Assembly: GCF_963583255.1 (NCBI RefSeq)
Contig: NC_084805.1
Location: 7,928,827-7,992,826 of the forward strand
Source: Pyrus communis
Lineage: Eukaryota; Streptophyta; Magnoliopsida; Rosales; Rosaceae
Direction of reading: 5' to 3'
DNA length: 64,000 bases
Shown: piece by piece, positions 43,341-55,300 of the stretch
Layout: each line of letters begins with the position of its first letter
How positions within the stretch are numbered: the first letter of the stretch is position 1
Program-made: the position numbers and the translations under genes
The notes under the pieces: model-generated
Told to the model about the DNA's origin: nothing
Databases searched by the model: none
What the model saw: only the letters and a program-made list of their open reading frames with translations

Positions 43341-44798
43341 TCATGAGGCTTTGGTCAACGTTTTGAACGTCACTGATGAACCCAACAACACCGTGCCCGA
43401 ATCAACGGTAAATGTGTCGTATCGAAGGAAAAATTCCACCAACATTAACCTAGACATGAGTACCACTAGATCTTTGCCCGCGCATTGCTTGTTCTCAGCC
43501 GTTGGATGATCATCTGCCTGACGACCGTTGGACCAGTAAACATACTTCAACAGCTTCTCACCCTCCCCCACAAACCTATTGCCCACAAACTCCTCCGGAT
43601 TCTCAAAAACCTTTGGATCCTTCCCCACAAAATTCTGATTTCCAAAAATCATCTCCCCTTTTTTGATCTCAAATGTCGCGTCGTGGCTATGTACCACGAT
43701 GTCCTCCTTGGCCTTCCCGTACTGGTACGGAACTGGAGGCTCGATCCTCAAGGCCTCAAAAACCACCGATTTGGTCAAAGTCATCTTATCCAATGCGGAG
43801 AAAGTAATCGTACCTTCACTTTCTTTAACAACGGTCCGGATTTCATTTCGGAGCTGGCGGTGCAAATTCCCTCCTCCTGATGCAACCCACTTGATCAAAG
43901 CAGGAAACAAAACCTTCATGCCACCAAATGCATTGAAGCCAGCCAAAAACAAAAGATTGTGACAAGTTTCTTCTCTTGAAATTCCGAAATTACCCTCGGC
44001 CAGGTCCAAAGCCGAACCCGCGGACTCGTAAACCGCATCGTAAAGCTTCTGATAAGCGGGCTTGACGAGAAAGGCAGGGTAGGAAAACGTGTGCAGTAAG
44101 AAATCTTCAGCAAACATTAGAAACTTGGGTAACCCAAATGTGATCTGAGGGGCAAGTTGGGGAAAGAGCCAAAGTGTGACCAAGCTAGGCCCCTTGGATC
44201 CCAACGTTGTCTTTGACGGGCTTTGACCACAAAACAGCTCGAACACGAAATTAAATGACATGTCGTCGCTCAAACTGTTGAAGTCTGCCTTGCCATCTTT
44301 GGAGATTTGTTCTTCCAATTTCGGAAAGAGGTCGGAGAGAGAGCTTTGGAAAAGGGGTATGAATTGGTTATGTTTAGAAGCGAGTAGGGATGCGAAGTAG
44401 CGCTTGAGAGTGGCGTGATTCGGCTCGGAGGGGTCTAAATAAGCACACATACGGTAGCCACCGGTGTAGGCAGTGGAGGGCATGTAAGTGCCATCCAAAA
44501 CGTCGCGTTTTGCAACTTTGGTGGTGTCAAAGAGAATGGGGAAGCTTTCGGCGTCAAGAAGAGCTATGACTTTAGGGTTTGGGGCAATGAGAGCTCCGGG
44601 TGGCATGTTGGTACGAAAGACTGTGGATTGGTATTTTTCCATTCTGATTTTGAAGAAGTTGTCTCGGCCTTGGTTGTAGAAGTAGTCGTAGCGGTCTTTG
44701 ATGGCTCCGAACAATGGCATGCCATAGTCGCCGGGGATCGGCTTCAATGGAAGGTTGCTTGGTGATGAAGAAGAAGAAGAGGAAGAAGAAGAAGACAT
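43341..44798 (-). CDS. CYP74-family oxylipin enzyme, CYP74C-like (9/13-hydroperoxide lyase type), intronless
   Basis: A single open frame of 485 residues when started at MSSSSSS (44798). CYP74 enzymes are atypical P450s that rearrange fatty acid hydroperoxides without O2 or NADPH, giving aldehydes (hydroperoxide lyase), allene oxide or divinyl ethers. Diagnostic features: LPLKPIPGDYGMPLFGAIKD at the N terminus, YFYNQGRDNFFKIRMEKYQS, TVFRTNMPPG, SFPILFDTTKVAKRDVLDGT, the I-helix region NLLFLAGFNAFGGMKVLFPA (no P450 oxygen-binding threonine), EALRIEPPVPYQYGKAKEDI, and the haem loop NKQCAGKDLVVLMSRLMLVE with the thiolate cysteine. The serine-rich N terminus without a clear transit peptide and the FNAFGGMK I-helix favour CYP74C over CYP74A allene oxide synthase, but lyase versus divinyl ether synthase activity cannot be read from sequence. 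An upstream in-frame ATG (44909) would add 37 residues and is less likely. No lesions. Confidence 0.9.
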   Translation of the reverse strand: MSSSSSSSSSSSPSNLPLKPIPGDYGMPLFGAIKDRYDYFYNQGRDNFFKIRMEKYQSTVFRTNMPPGALIAPNPKVIALLDAESFPILFDTTKVAKRDVLDGTYMPSTAYTGGYRMCAYLDPSEPNHATLKRYFASLLASKHNQFIPLFQSSLSDLFPKLEEQISKDGKADFNSLSDDMSFNFVFELFCGQSPSKTTLGSKGPSLVTLWLFPQLAPQITFGLPKFLMFAEDFLLHTFSYPAFLVKPAYQKLYDAVYESAGSALDLAEGNFGISREETCHNLLFLAGFNAFGGMKVLFPALIKWVASGGGNLHRQLRNEIRTVVKESEGTITFSALDKMTLTKSVVFEALRIEPPVPYQYGKAKEDIVVHSHDATFEIKKGEMIFGNQNFVGKDPKVFENPEEFVGNRFVGEGEKLLKYVYWSNGRQADDHPTAENKQCAGKDLVVLMSRLMLVEFFLRYDTFTVDSGTVLLGSSVTFKTLTKAS

Positions 44799-44949
44799 GA
44801 TTGGTGAGATTTTGATTTGGAGTTTGGAATTGGGTTTTAGAGGTAAAGTGGTGGGATGAGTTGTACAAGGTATTAAAACAATGTGCATGCTTTTGCGACT
44901 TAGTTTCAATTATTTGTATGTCGTAGGTTATAATGTTATCCGAATTAGG

Positions 44950-44960
44950 ATTTATATAGG
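44950..44960 (-). promoter_or_regulatory. TATA box of the CYP74 gene
   Basis: Minus strand CCTATATAAATCC lies about 155 bp upstream of the ATG at 44798. The upstream duplicate contains a mutated version (CCGTATAAAAATC at about 45611-45623). Confidence 0.6.
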
Positions 44961-45168
44961 GAGGGGTCACTGTTAAAATGAAAATTGCAGAAATAGTCTA
45001 TAAAAGTTGCAACAGAGACCAGAGTTTGGTCCGTAAAAGCAATTGAAAGTTAAAACTTGAAGGAGATGATGAAAACAAACGTGGATGGATTAATGAAATT
45101 GGAAGGAAGGTGATGGTATATAGTATTAGTATTTTTGTGTCTCTGTTTGTTTATCTAATGTGTTGGTA

Positions 45169-45175
<7 letters not shown>

Positions 45176-45204
<29 letters not shown>
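45176..45204. repeat. (TG)n microsatellite
   Basis: About 14 TG units in unit 1. The same position in unit 2 (45848-45885) is an (AT)n run instead. Confidence 0.85.
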
Positions 45205-45206
<2 letters not shown>

Positions 45207-45220
45207 ATGTGTGTGTATTG

Positions 45221-45577
45221 GGGCAAATATGTGGCACCACATCTTTTACACAATTTTTGACACACTTTTTATAAAGTGCCCACTTTGTAATGTATTTTTG
45301 TAATCCGAATCGTCTATCTTTTTAAACATCATTCATAGCTTATCCTTACAAGAAATTAGACAAATTTAAAACCATTAAGACATTCATTTGTAAGGAAGAA
45401 AATAGACGAATATGATCCTTGAACCTTAATCCAACGGTCATATGGTTTCAGATTTGGGTAATTTTTGTTAGACATGATATTTGAGAGAAGGTATGAAGGT
45501 AGACGGTTCGGATCGTTAAAATATATTACAACGTGGCACAAAAACATGTATAAGAAAGTGGTGTCACATATTCGTTG
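45221..45577. mobile_element. MITE in promoter unit 1
   Basis: The left end GGGCAAATATGTGGCACCAC is matched by the inverted right end GCAACGAATATGTGACACCAC-like sequence, and inner arms share GTCTA(C/T)C(T/A) with GATCCGAACCGTC. It sits between TG/TA repeats and is present in both promoter units, so it predates the duplication. Confidence 0.55.
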
Positions 45578-45892
45578 CAATATATGTGTGTGTGTGTGTA
45601 TTTATCCGAGTTAAGATTTTTATACGGAGGGGTCACTGCTAAAATGAAAATTGCGGAAATGGTCTATAAAAGTTACAACAGAGACTAGAACGTTTTAGAC
45701 TCAGAGTTTGGTCCGTAAAAGCAATTGAAAATTAAAACTTGAAGGAGATGATGAAAACAAACGTGGATGAATTAATGAAATAGGAAGGAAGGTGATGGTA
45801 TATAGTATTAGTATTTTTCTGTCTCTGTTTATCTAATGTGTTGATAATATATACATATACATATATATATATATATATATATGTATATATTG

Positions 45893-46246
45893 GGGCAAAT
45901 ATGTGGCGCCACATCTTTTACACAATTTTTGACACACGTTTTTATAAGGTGCCTACTTTGTAATGTATTCTAGTGATCCGGACCGTCTATCTTTTTAAAC
46001 ATCATTCTTAACTTATCCTTACAAGAAATTAGACAAATTCAAAACTATTAAGACATTCATTTGTAGGAAATAAAATAGACGAATACGATCCTTAAACCTT
46101 AATCCAACGGTCATATAGTTTCAGATTTGGATGATTTTTGTTAAACATAATCTTTGAGAGAAGACATAAAGGTAAACGGTTCGGATCATAAAAATATATT
46201 ACAGAGTGACGCAAAAACATGTATAAGAAGGTGGTGTCACAGATCC
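45893..46246. mobile_element. MITE in promoter unit 2
   Basis: Same structure as at 45221-45577 with scattered substitutions (GGGCAAATATGTGGCGCCAC ... GGTGGTGTCACAGATCC). Confidence 0.55.
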
Positions 46247-46270
46247 ATCGATATATATATATATATATAT

Positions 46271-47171
46271 TTATATTATACTAGTATTTTGGGATAAAGA
46301 CTCTTTTCAGAAAATAAAAGTCTCGCATAAGAATTTTGGTAAGACCAAAACAACGCAAAATTGGAATCATGCGATTTTGTCCCAGTTCAAGATTGTGAGG
46401 ACATAACGGAACATATGAAACATGTTTGGTTAAATTGATTAAAAGAACCTGGTGAGGCAGCGGACACACCAATGGTCTTAATTCTCAGGTCACTTTTCTT
46501 GTCCAAACCATAAAGAGATTTTTTTAGTGTGACTGGTACATAGGGTGGTATACCACATGTTATTATATAAATGATGAAATATGTATGTTAAAAAGTTAAT
46601 AATTTAAAAAATAAAATTTCTTACCACTTCTATAAAAACACGTTGTGTATCATCTGTGTTCCCATCACAATGAAAAATTTCTCCAAACCATGGGCGCTGA
46701 AAAGTTTCTTCTATTCCATGCATGATGATTCTGAATATTAACACAATAATTTGGTTACACATTTTCAATATGAGTTAATTTTTTGCGCATGATTACATTG
46801 GAAGCAACAACACAATAATTGGGTTGCTTGAAAGTATTTTATTTTTTCTTTTCAAACGATAGTTAAATTAGATATTAGATTGGGGAGCTAATATGATTTG
46901 AATCTACTCCTCTATATACTGTAATAAAAGGCCACTTGCATTGCTTGAATGTATACTAAGGACATGTTATATAACTTATTGTTTTTTGTCATGTAAGCTA
47001 AAATTGTGTATATGGTTTGAATATAAATTGTAATTGTAATATGGCACTATGTGCCATTTAGGTTGAAATTAAAAGTTATTGAGGGACCGTTTACAGCTTC
47101 TCCTCCTCGTCACTTTCAATCCCCTCATTGGCTAGGTGGCTGCTAGGGCTCATCATTTCATTTCATGTCCT
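46271..47171. other. Intergenic, no recognised feature
   Basis: AT-rich non-coding DNA between the CYP74 promoter duplication and the large tandem block. Confidence 0.5.
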
Positions 47172-47237
47172 AGGTATATAAAACATTTTACTTGTTTCTG
47201 CATTTTTGCATGTGTTTTAGTACTACTCTTTGTTACG

Positions 47238-47500
47238 TAGGGGAAAGGGATCCTCTTCGGATCTATTTTGTGGGGATCCCCATATAAGGGAAAGGGATTT
47301 TCTTTGAATCCATTTTGTGAAGATCCTAGGGATCCTCACATCTTAGTCGTTCATCATACATCGTGCGGTCAGTTTTTATCAGGTACTATTTGTGTTCAAT
47401 TTTAAATAAAACAAGTCAAACGATTTCTAACCATACGATACATAATAAATAGTTAAGGATCTCCACAAAGTGGATCTGTATGGGATCCAATTCCTTATAC
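47238..47500. mobile_element. MITE related to the one at 1565, unit 1
   Basis: The left end GTAGGGGAAAGGGATCC and the inverted right end GTATAAGGAATTGGATCCC bound a region with CGTGCGGTCAG and CTAACCATACGAT arms, matching the 1565-1763 element. The second copy is at 56134-56394. Confidence 0.5.
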
Positions 47501-47953
47501 AGGGTCAAATACAAAGAGACATATGAAGAGCATTACCGTAGCTAGATGCGTGAACAACTAGATCACATCGACCCTGGTGTATTTGAAGAAATTTCCTCAT
47601 CTGGTTAACTTCATTCATATATGTCCTTGCTGTAATAAATATTTCGTTGAGAATTTTTCTACGTAAATTATATATATTATATATAGGTCAAATCAATACA
47701 GATTTGAAAAGCGTTGCCAGCGCCATGCGAGAAAATTTCCTGCCTCTGCTCTACGGTCAACCATCAAGCTCGGTTGGACTTGGCAATAATTTAACAGATA
47801 AACATTGAACAATTTCTTTGTATTGCTCTCGCTTGCGATTTTCGTCTGGGTTTCTCATACATTACCAGTACATTTTCTTTAATTTGCTTTCGAAAACAGA
47901 CACTAGAAACAACTATATATAATCTCTAGTTGCTATATATATATATATATATA

Positions 47954-48763
47954 GGGTTAGGATCAAGGAACAAAGATTTTGAAAACACTTTTACACTTCT
48001 TTATAGCCTTTAGATCTTATAACATTCAATGGTCTAAATTAAGAGTGATGTGGAGATTTTTAAACATTAAATGGCTTGGATGATTATGTGGATTATAACT
48101 AATAAGGAAAATACTAATTTAAATTAAATTGAAATATCTAATACAATAAAATTGAAAGAAAAAAAATCAAAATTTGAACAGACAGAAAAAGAATGTAAAA
48201 CCCACAGTGAAGAACACCCAAGAAAGGTGAGAAGACAGATCGATGTTCTCGCGTCTTCACTACTTGTGATAGTCTGATTTGATTGATACGAAATTTTGAT
48301 GTACACACTACAACGAATCAAGCTATTAGTCTCTTAAATCTTCTCAGAACAAAACTCTAAATTCTAAATCTTCAATCTTGACTCCTGGATGTCACCTTTT
48401 TTAATACGGTGCAAAATGAATGGTTGATGAGTTTATGACTGTAGAAATCTCAAACATGCTTGGCTCAATAGAAGTTGCAAACCTGTTTAGCAAAGATGGT
48501 GTGAGATCAACAGATGGAAATGGAATTTTCATTTTTTTTTTTTAAACTAGATATTTCAAAGTTTGATTATTTCATTTTCAACCTTATTATTATTTGATAT
48601 TTTTTTTAATTTAAATTAGTGTTTTCCTTATTGGTTATAATCTACATCATCTTCCAAGTCATTTGATTTTGAAAAGCTTCCAACTCACTTTTAATCAAGA
48701 CCGTTGAATCTTATATGATCTAAAGGTTACCAAAGAGTGTAAAAATATTTGTCTCTTGATCAT
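47954..48763. mobile_element. TIR element (TA-repeat family copy C), unit 1
   Basis: The left end GGGTTAGGATCAAGGAACAA and the right arm (inverted TATATGATCAAGAGACAAAT) share ACACT(T/C)TTT, CCTTTAGATC and CAA(T/C)GGTCT blocks over about 100 bp. It lies between two TA repeats. Its extreme right end has been lost or replaced by TA sequence relative to copy D. Confidence 0.72.
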
Positions 48764-48842
48764 ATATATATATATATATATCATGGTTATCTACCCCTTC
48801 AGCCTTTCCCTAGCCACAAGTCTGGTTTCCACACCGACAACG

Positions 48843-51246
48843 TGTAACGACCTGTCCCTAAAAATTATGATTTTTATAATTTTAATAAGTGAATTTACAA
48901 AAATGCCCTTCGAGGCAAAGTGTTGACTCTTGTTGACTGCCGTGTCATGCCACGTAAGATTCATTTTCTTAGCGTATCCTTATAGGACTCATCGTTACGG
49001 ACGCATGGGCGCAAACGGAACACAATTTGGAGTTATAACGAAGGAGTTATTAACGTTTAAAGTTGGGGGCATTTTAGTAAATTCGTTAATATCTAGAAAA
49101 TTACAGATTTTTGGAGCAAAATCTGGGATGTCACGTGTGAGGCCCAAATTAAAAGGAACAATGGATGGTCGGTGCAGATGGAGTATAAAGGAGAGAAATG
49201 AGAGAGGAACTGGACTAATCAAAAAAGGAGAGATGAGAGGGTGACCAATCAGAGAAGAGAGAAATGAGGGAAAGGAGGGAAGGGAGAAGGAGAAAACCGG
49301 CCAAACCCGGTTTCTCCACCCGCCCCGCCAAGTTGATCGGCTCATATCTCCTTTGTACGAGCTCTATTTTGGGTGATCTTGGTGGCCATGGAAATCCCTT
49401 AGTGAGCCATACATCTCTGTAGTGTTAGATTTCCAAATTTCTTACCCAAATTCACAAATTGAAGCCACAAGCCCACGGGGGCATCCGGCAGTTTTAACCT
49501 TTTTTCGGTGACTCCGACGAGTTTCACCACCGATGATCACCACCAAAAGGCTCCTCTCAACCCCAGGAGCAAGGCCTAAGCTTTGGTGGAGGCATCAGAC
49601 TTTGTTTTGGTGGCGAATCAACAACTACCCAATTTTAAGGGTTCCGGCGGGTTTTCATGAAATTGAGGCTTTTCCCAGCAAAATTGGCCTTAGTCACAGG
49701 TATGAAACTTGTTCTACTTGTTGAGATCTTCATTCTTGTAAAATTTGAGAATTTTTAAAAATAGTTGAATTTCCTGGCGCATCAGAACGGCCGACCGCCA
49801 CCTGCGGCGGCTCATGGGCCGAGACGTTCCCTGACCTTCCTAGGCTAAATTTGAGTACCCTAATTCCACTAGTGAAGTCCGATTGATGAATTTCCATCAT
49901 TTGAACGTAGTTCCATTATGGTTTGGCGCTTGATTATTATAGCAATCGACGATCTGACTATTGGATCGTCACCAAAATTCAATACATTATAATGCGTAAT
50001 ATTTGAGGATATTAGAAACTTACAGATTGGGAATCCGATGTACAGATCTTCCCAATTAGGACATGTAAGTTATATATTCTATTGATAAGAATTCTAAGAC
50101 ATGATTTAATAATTGTTCTAGGCGCCGATCGTTCGTGACGCCTTGATGTTTGTGCTAGGAGTTGTAGCGTGGACTGTAGGTGAGTGGGTTTTTGGTTTTC
50201 CATATATATACATATGTATACTTTTTTCCCATAAATTGTTTTAAATGAAATGTGATTGAAATGCCATGTCATACTTGCGTTATATTTTAGTACATGCATT
50301 AGTGTAGTCATGTATAATGTTGCATGATGCTGCGGAGCCCATGTAAGCTATAGGTGAGTACATTATGATGTTAGTGGTTGTGATGTATATGGATATGCCT
50401 GGATGCATTTGGTACTCATTATCCTACATCCCGGTGTTGGTGCTCCGCCTGAGATCAGGGCTAGCCTTCACGTGATCATTCACCTCCCGCACTGTACGCT
50501 CACCTTGGATCCAAGGCAGATGCCAGCCTGTCATACATACCAGATTAGGTTGTTCCGACTCGTAGGTGACTTGTGATACTTCGCACAGCCTTCACGTGAT
50601 CGTAGCATTTGAGTGTATTTATTTACACCCAGCCTGTCATACAGACCGCATTAGGTGGTTCCGACTCGTGTGTAGGTTTAGAGCTATACAGGTGACGTTA
50701 GGTGACTCCGATTGGCATATCATTTTACATTGATTTATTTCACTTGGCTTACTTAGTTCATTGCTGAGATACTTGACATGGCATGTACTTGGTTTTCACT
50801 ACTCTGGAGCATGATTTCTATATATGTATGTATTATTATTTTCTGCGAAATTATACGGGTTTTACGGCGAGAGGTTATAATGTTTTCAAAAGGTTTTTAT
50901 TAAAAACTTAACTTTCAGGCCCACTCACCCTTATTTTTGCTCCCCTCCAGGTTGAAACTGTTGGATGTTCGTATCGACAAGGATTTGTGGTGAATCTCAG
51001 TATAGGTGGCTACCTCTGAGGGTATGATCCTTACCCACACTACTATACTTTACTTATGCTCTGACGTTGTGTGTGAAACGGGCTCGTTCTCGTTCGCATT
51101 GCACTCTGGTCCTTAGGCACTTTTATGTTTAAATTTTTTCACATCGTCCACATCATTATACTTTATAGCTTTAGTCACCTTCCAAGTGTCAGCCAACACA
51201 GCTCGATTTGGAGTCCTGGTGGACATTCCGGGTCGGAGTGTGTCAC
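48843..51246 (+). mobile_element. Gypsy-type solo LTR, 2,404 bp, unit 1
   Basis: Starts TGTAACGACCTGTCCC and ends CGGGTCGGAGTGTGTCA. Flanking CAACG (48838-48842) and CAACA (51247-51251) are a 5-bp duplication with one change. Inside are AACTTTCAGGCCCACTCACC and GCTCCCCTCCAGGTTG, text common in large chromovirus-type gypsy LTRs, and internal repeats of CAGCCTGTCATACA and CCTTCACGTGATC. There is no internal coding region, so it is a solo LTR. Confidence 0.82.
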
Positions 51247-51686
51247 AACAGGTCTCAAACTCGAGACCTCCAGTTTTTAGTTTTAAAGAAGTCTCGTAAT
51301 CCGCTATTTACCACTTAGCCACCAGCTCATGGTTGTTCATTCTTATTAGGATACTATTATTATTTGGCTTAAGGAGGGTCACTCCTTTTAAAAGATATAT
51401 AAATAATTAGAACCCATATGATTAGAAATTTAGAATTATTAAAATTATTGACAATCCAAACTCGATTTTAAAATCTCCAGTCCGTTTTAAAATCTCAAAT
51501 CGAAACCCTAATTTGATTTCAAAATCCTTAACTTTATCATTCCAAAATAAACATGAAAATATTCAGGGTCAGGAAGATATTTCTTACCTTTTGGGCTAGT
51601 ACGACGAGAGAGGGAGTCAGACGCGAGAGAAGAAACCCTAATTTTTTACCTTTTAGGGAGGTATGGTGTGGTCTGTGGTGCGGTGT

Positions 51687-51688
51687 CG

Positions 51689-51720
<32 letters not shown>
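51687..51720. repeat. (GA)n microsatellite, unit 1
   Basis: GAGAGAG tract interrupted once by GGGAG. Small frames through it are not genes. Confidence 0.85.
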
Positions 51721-51722
<2 letters not shown>

Positions 51723-51831
51723 GGAGTCGTGGGAGGATTATGAGTGAGAGAGTTTTTTTATTTTTTATTTTTTATGAGTATAGAGAGAGTTTTAGTTTGT
51801 TCGAACAATTGAGATCTAATTTCAATCAAGG

Positions 51832-52190
51832 TTCTAAAAAAGGTAGGCGCTAATCAGTCGGCAGACTTGTTCTAGCGCCTAGATGGATTTAAGTAAAAAA
51901 AAATTTGTATCATAAAAATAAGCATCTATTTACACTTAAAAAAAAATTGTACTTGTAGGAAAAAAAGAAGAAGAAGAAATTCATTAAAGCTAATATTCTC
52001 AGTAACAAATTTCAAATATAAGAATGGATTTCACAACTGAATTAATTTAGCAATTTCCTTTCGGTAGTTTACACACATTACCCACTTTAACTTAATTAGT
52101 TAATTAAAAAAAAACTTGAAACCCCCTAGTCTGCTGCCTAAACCGCCTAGCAATTGCTTAGTCTATCCCCTCTTAATTTTAGTTACCTTT
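51832..52190. mobile_element. Possible GGCGCTAG-type MITE, unit 1
   Basis: The left part GGTTCTAAAAAAGGTAGGCG and AGCGCCTAG faces a right part with GCCTAAACCGCCTAGCAAT and CTTTTTCAAAATC. This looks like a decayed inverted-repeat element of a kind common in plants. A matching copy is at about 60550-60920 in unit 2. Ends are not exact. Confidence 0.35.
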
Positions 52191-52326
52191 TTCAAAATCT
52201 CCACGAACACTAATTTCAATCATATCCAATGGCTAAAAATATTTCAAATATATAAAAATAACTAAATTAAAATTTTAAAAAAAGTGGGTTGGTATTACTG
52301 AATAAATGTGGAGTGGCAAATCGAAC

Positions 52327-55300
52327 CAGGGATGACAACTGTTCGGATTGGGGACGGAAATGCTATATTCATCCCCATAACCACGAAATTAACCATACCA
52401 ATAACCGCAAGATAACCATCGGGAATTATCCATAACCATATCCATCGGGTAACGGATTTTCAATCAGTTATCGGTTATATCCATTTTCGTCAAAAAAAAA
52501 AAAATTATATTCATCCAATTGACGCACTATAAATTTTGGTAGATACTAATTCTGCCATTAAATAGCTACATCCAATTACAAAAAACATAACAATATATAT
52601 TTAAAGTTGTTCATGATAAGCCAATATGATAAATTGGTCCAGTAAAAAAGAAAATGAGGACAAAAACAAATACGAAAGGAAGACAAAAAAAAATGTCTAA
52701 TAATTTCAAAACTTGTGACAACAAAAGAACGAGATATTTGCACTTTGCTTCTAGTTCCACCAAGCCAGCATCATATTTCATGGTGCTCCGCCTTCACACC
52801 CATCAATGGAGCATGATTCCTACATTATTAAGCAAATGACAAATAATTAATATGAATCGTTGTACACATATAATCTACAAAGAAGATAGTTATATACATA
52901 TAATATAATTGCCAATACTTACCTCATCCATATCCATATCTTCAAAATAAGTGTAGCAACCAATGTGTGCATTAGAACAAGAAGCTAGTTGTGAAACATA
53001 AAGACTTAAATTAGTTCTAAAAACTGAATGTATACTAATTAATTAAGTTCGAAAAATAAGTTTGAAATTAAGATTAAAGAACATGCACAAATATAAGATG
53101 AAAATAAATTAATACTTTGGGGTACCTTGAATTTCTTTCCACAACCAATTTTGGGCGCACATTAAGGCTTCCAATGTCTTTGGATGAAGTCTAATACGGT
53201 GTGGACTTGCAAATCTCCCACTAGTACTGAAAGCTGAATCGGAAGCAATTGTTGATACAGGAATAGCTAATATATCCCTTGCCAAAGCACTTAAGATAGG
53301 ATATTTAGTCCCATTTGATTTCCACCAACCCAAAATATTAAAATCAGATGTTCTAGGCAAAGCAGCCTCATCCAAATAGTGATCTAATTCTGACTTTACA
53401 TTATCAATACTTACAGTACTAGAAACAAACAAGTCAAAGTTATCCTTAAAGGATTCATCTCTTCAAGGTCAAATTGATTCAAATGAGATGAACTGAATGA
53501 TGGTTGATGACCCATATTAGAAATACGATTAGATCCACACTCTTTTACCAAATCATAACAATATTTGCGAATCTTATCAATTTCATTCGAAGCATATTGC
53601 CCATACATAAAAGGAAAGAAATACTCAATCAGCCTCATCTTGAATCTTGGATCCAATACAGTAGCTACAACCATTATTCCATGAATCACACTCCAATATT
53701 TATCAAATTTCTCAATCATACTTCTTGCCATATTTTTTATTTCATCACGTCTAGAGGTAAGCCACCGGGTTTAACGACAACCTGATCTCACAAATCTTTG
53801 TAAAATAAAGATTGGTTGTAGGGTACTTAGTTCCAGAAAACAACTCGGAGACATTATAAAACAACTTTAACTTCTCACAAATCTCTCTTGCCATCTCCCA
53901 ATCTCTATCATCAGGCAACCACTTATATTGCGACTCTCATTGTTTCAAGCGAGGGAAAACATCCTTGTAAATCAAAGCAGATTGAATCATTAAAAAAGTG
54001 GAATTCCACCGAGTTTTACAATCAAGCACCATCTTCTTAGTGCTTGGAAGCTTCAACTGACGTGTTGCTTCCTCAAAATTTTCCTTTCTTTTTTGTGTTG
54101 CTGTCCAATAGACAACACTATCACAAATTTTCTCAACACCACCACCAATCACTTCCAGACCATCCTTCACAATTAAGTTTAATATATGTGCACAACAACG
54201 CATGTGAAAGAACCCTCCACCCAACAAAAGTGAACTACTAGAAAGCTTTTCAAGAATAAGATCAATCATTTTATCATTTGTAGTGCAATTATCTACGGTT
54301 AAGGTAGAAAGCTTACGATCGAGGTTCCAATCTAGCAAACACTCCATCGAAACATCTAAAAGTGTCTCGGCGGTATGTGGACAAGGCACATAAATAAATC
54401 TGGAAAAATTACAAAGAAGATGGTTACAATAAAGAATCTGAAACATAAATCTAAAGCTAGACAATAATTAAATAGAAATTAAAATATTAAAAATATCATC
54501 TTATTACAACCATGGCAAGAGGGTACTAATGCAATATTATCATTTGGGCGAGAGCTCTCCTTGCACTTTCTTGATCAAAAATATACAACTCTACTTTCCC
54601 ATCTCTTACTTTTTGGGTTAGTGTTTGCTTCAATTTTTTTTGTCTCCAACATGGACATATCGTCACATGATGCCTCAAATGGCTGGTTCCATTTTCAGTG
54701 TTCCCACCAAGCTTCATCTTACAATAATTACATATTGCTTTCACCAACCCATCAACTACTGTTCTTGTGTAATGTTGCCACACCAAACCGCGAAGTCTCG
54801 AATTATTACCTTCACCATCATCACCCCCAGGTTCCTCAGTCTCACCATCGACCTCATTTGGAGTTGGTATATCTTGGGGCTAAGCAATTTGATTTGGTAT
54901 TTCTTGTTGCACAACACTTGGATTCAATGTAGGTGCTAGATTACAATCAGTTGGGGTAGATATTGTTTCTTTTGAGGCTTAAATTTTCTTTTAGACATTT
55001 TGATTGCTGCGAACACAACCAAATCCATTAATATATAAACAAAGACATGGTATAATACTGAAATAGAATCAATTAACATGAAAACTAAATATATAACAAC
55101 AAACAAGAAGACAATTATTGATTTAATTTTGCACAATTCTATGGGTTCATAACATATGTAATAAACTGAAAAACTAACGCTAATTGATAATTTGCATGAA
55201 TCAAATAACATGAAAAAGAATGAAAGATTACCTATTGAGCTGACAACATGTACCAATTTCTTGACAGTGAGACTCTTGAAGAGAGATAAATCTGATAAAC

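Larger units (their letters stand above)
44936..46270. repeat. Tandem duplication of the CYP74 upstream region, two 666-bp units
   Basis: Unit 1 is 44936-45601 and unit 2 is 45602 to about 46270. Both run TTATCCGA(A/G)TTA, GGAGGGGTCACTG, AAGGAGATGATGAAAACAAA, GGAAGGAAGGTGATGGTATA, a microsatellite, GGGGCAAATATGTGG, then CCAACGGTCATAT and GGTGGTGTCACA. Unit 2 has a small insertion near 45690 (AACGTTTTAGACTCAG-like). The unit includes the core promoter and a MITE. Confidence 0.88.

Noticed and set aside
43485..43962. Plus-strand frames of 99-131 codons
   Set aside because: Antisense shadows of the CYP74 coding sequence; no family similarity.
48995..49345. 116-residue frame repeated at 57897-58217
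   Set aside because: Inside the gypsy solo LTR in both units; low-complexity serine/proline/phenylalanine composition and no domain.
51553..51853. Arg/Glu-rich short proteins in the (GA)n tract (also at 60251)
   Set aside because: Produced by a length-variable GA microsatellite; the frame is not kept between the two units apart from the repeat.
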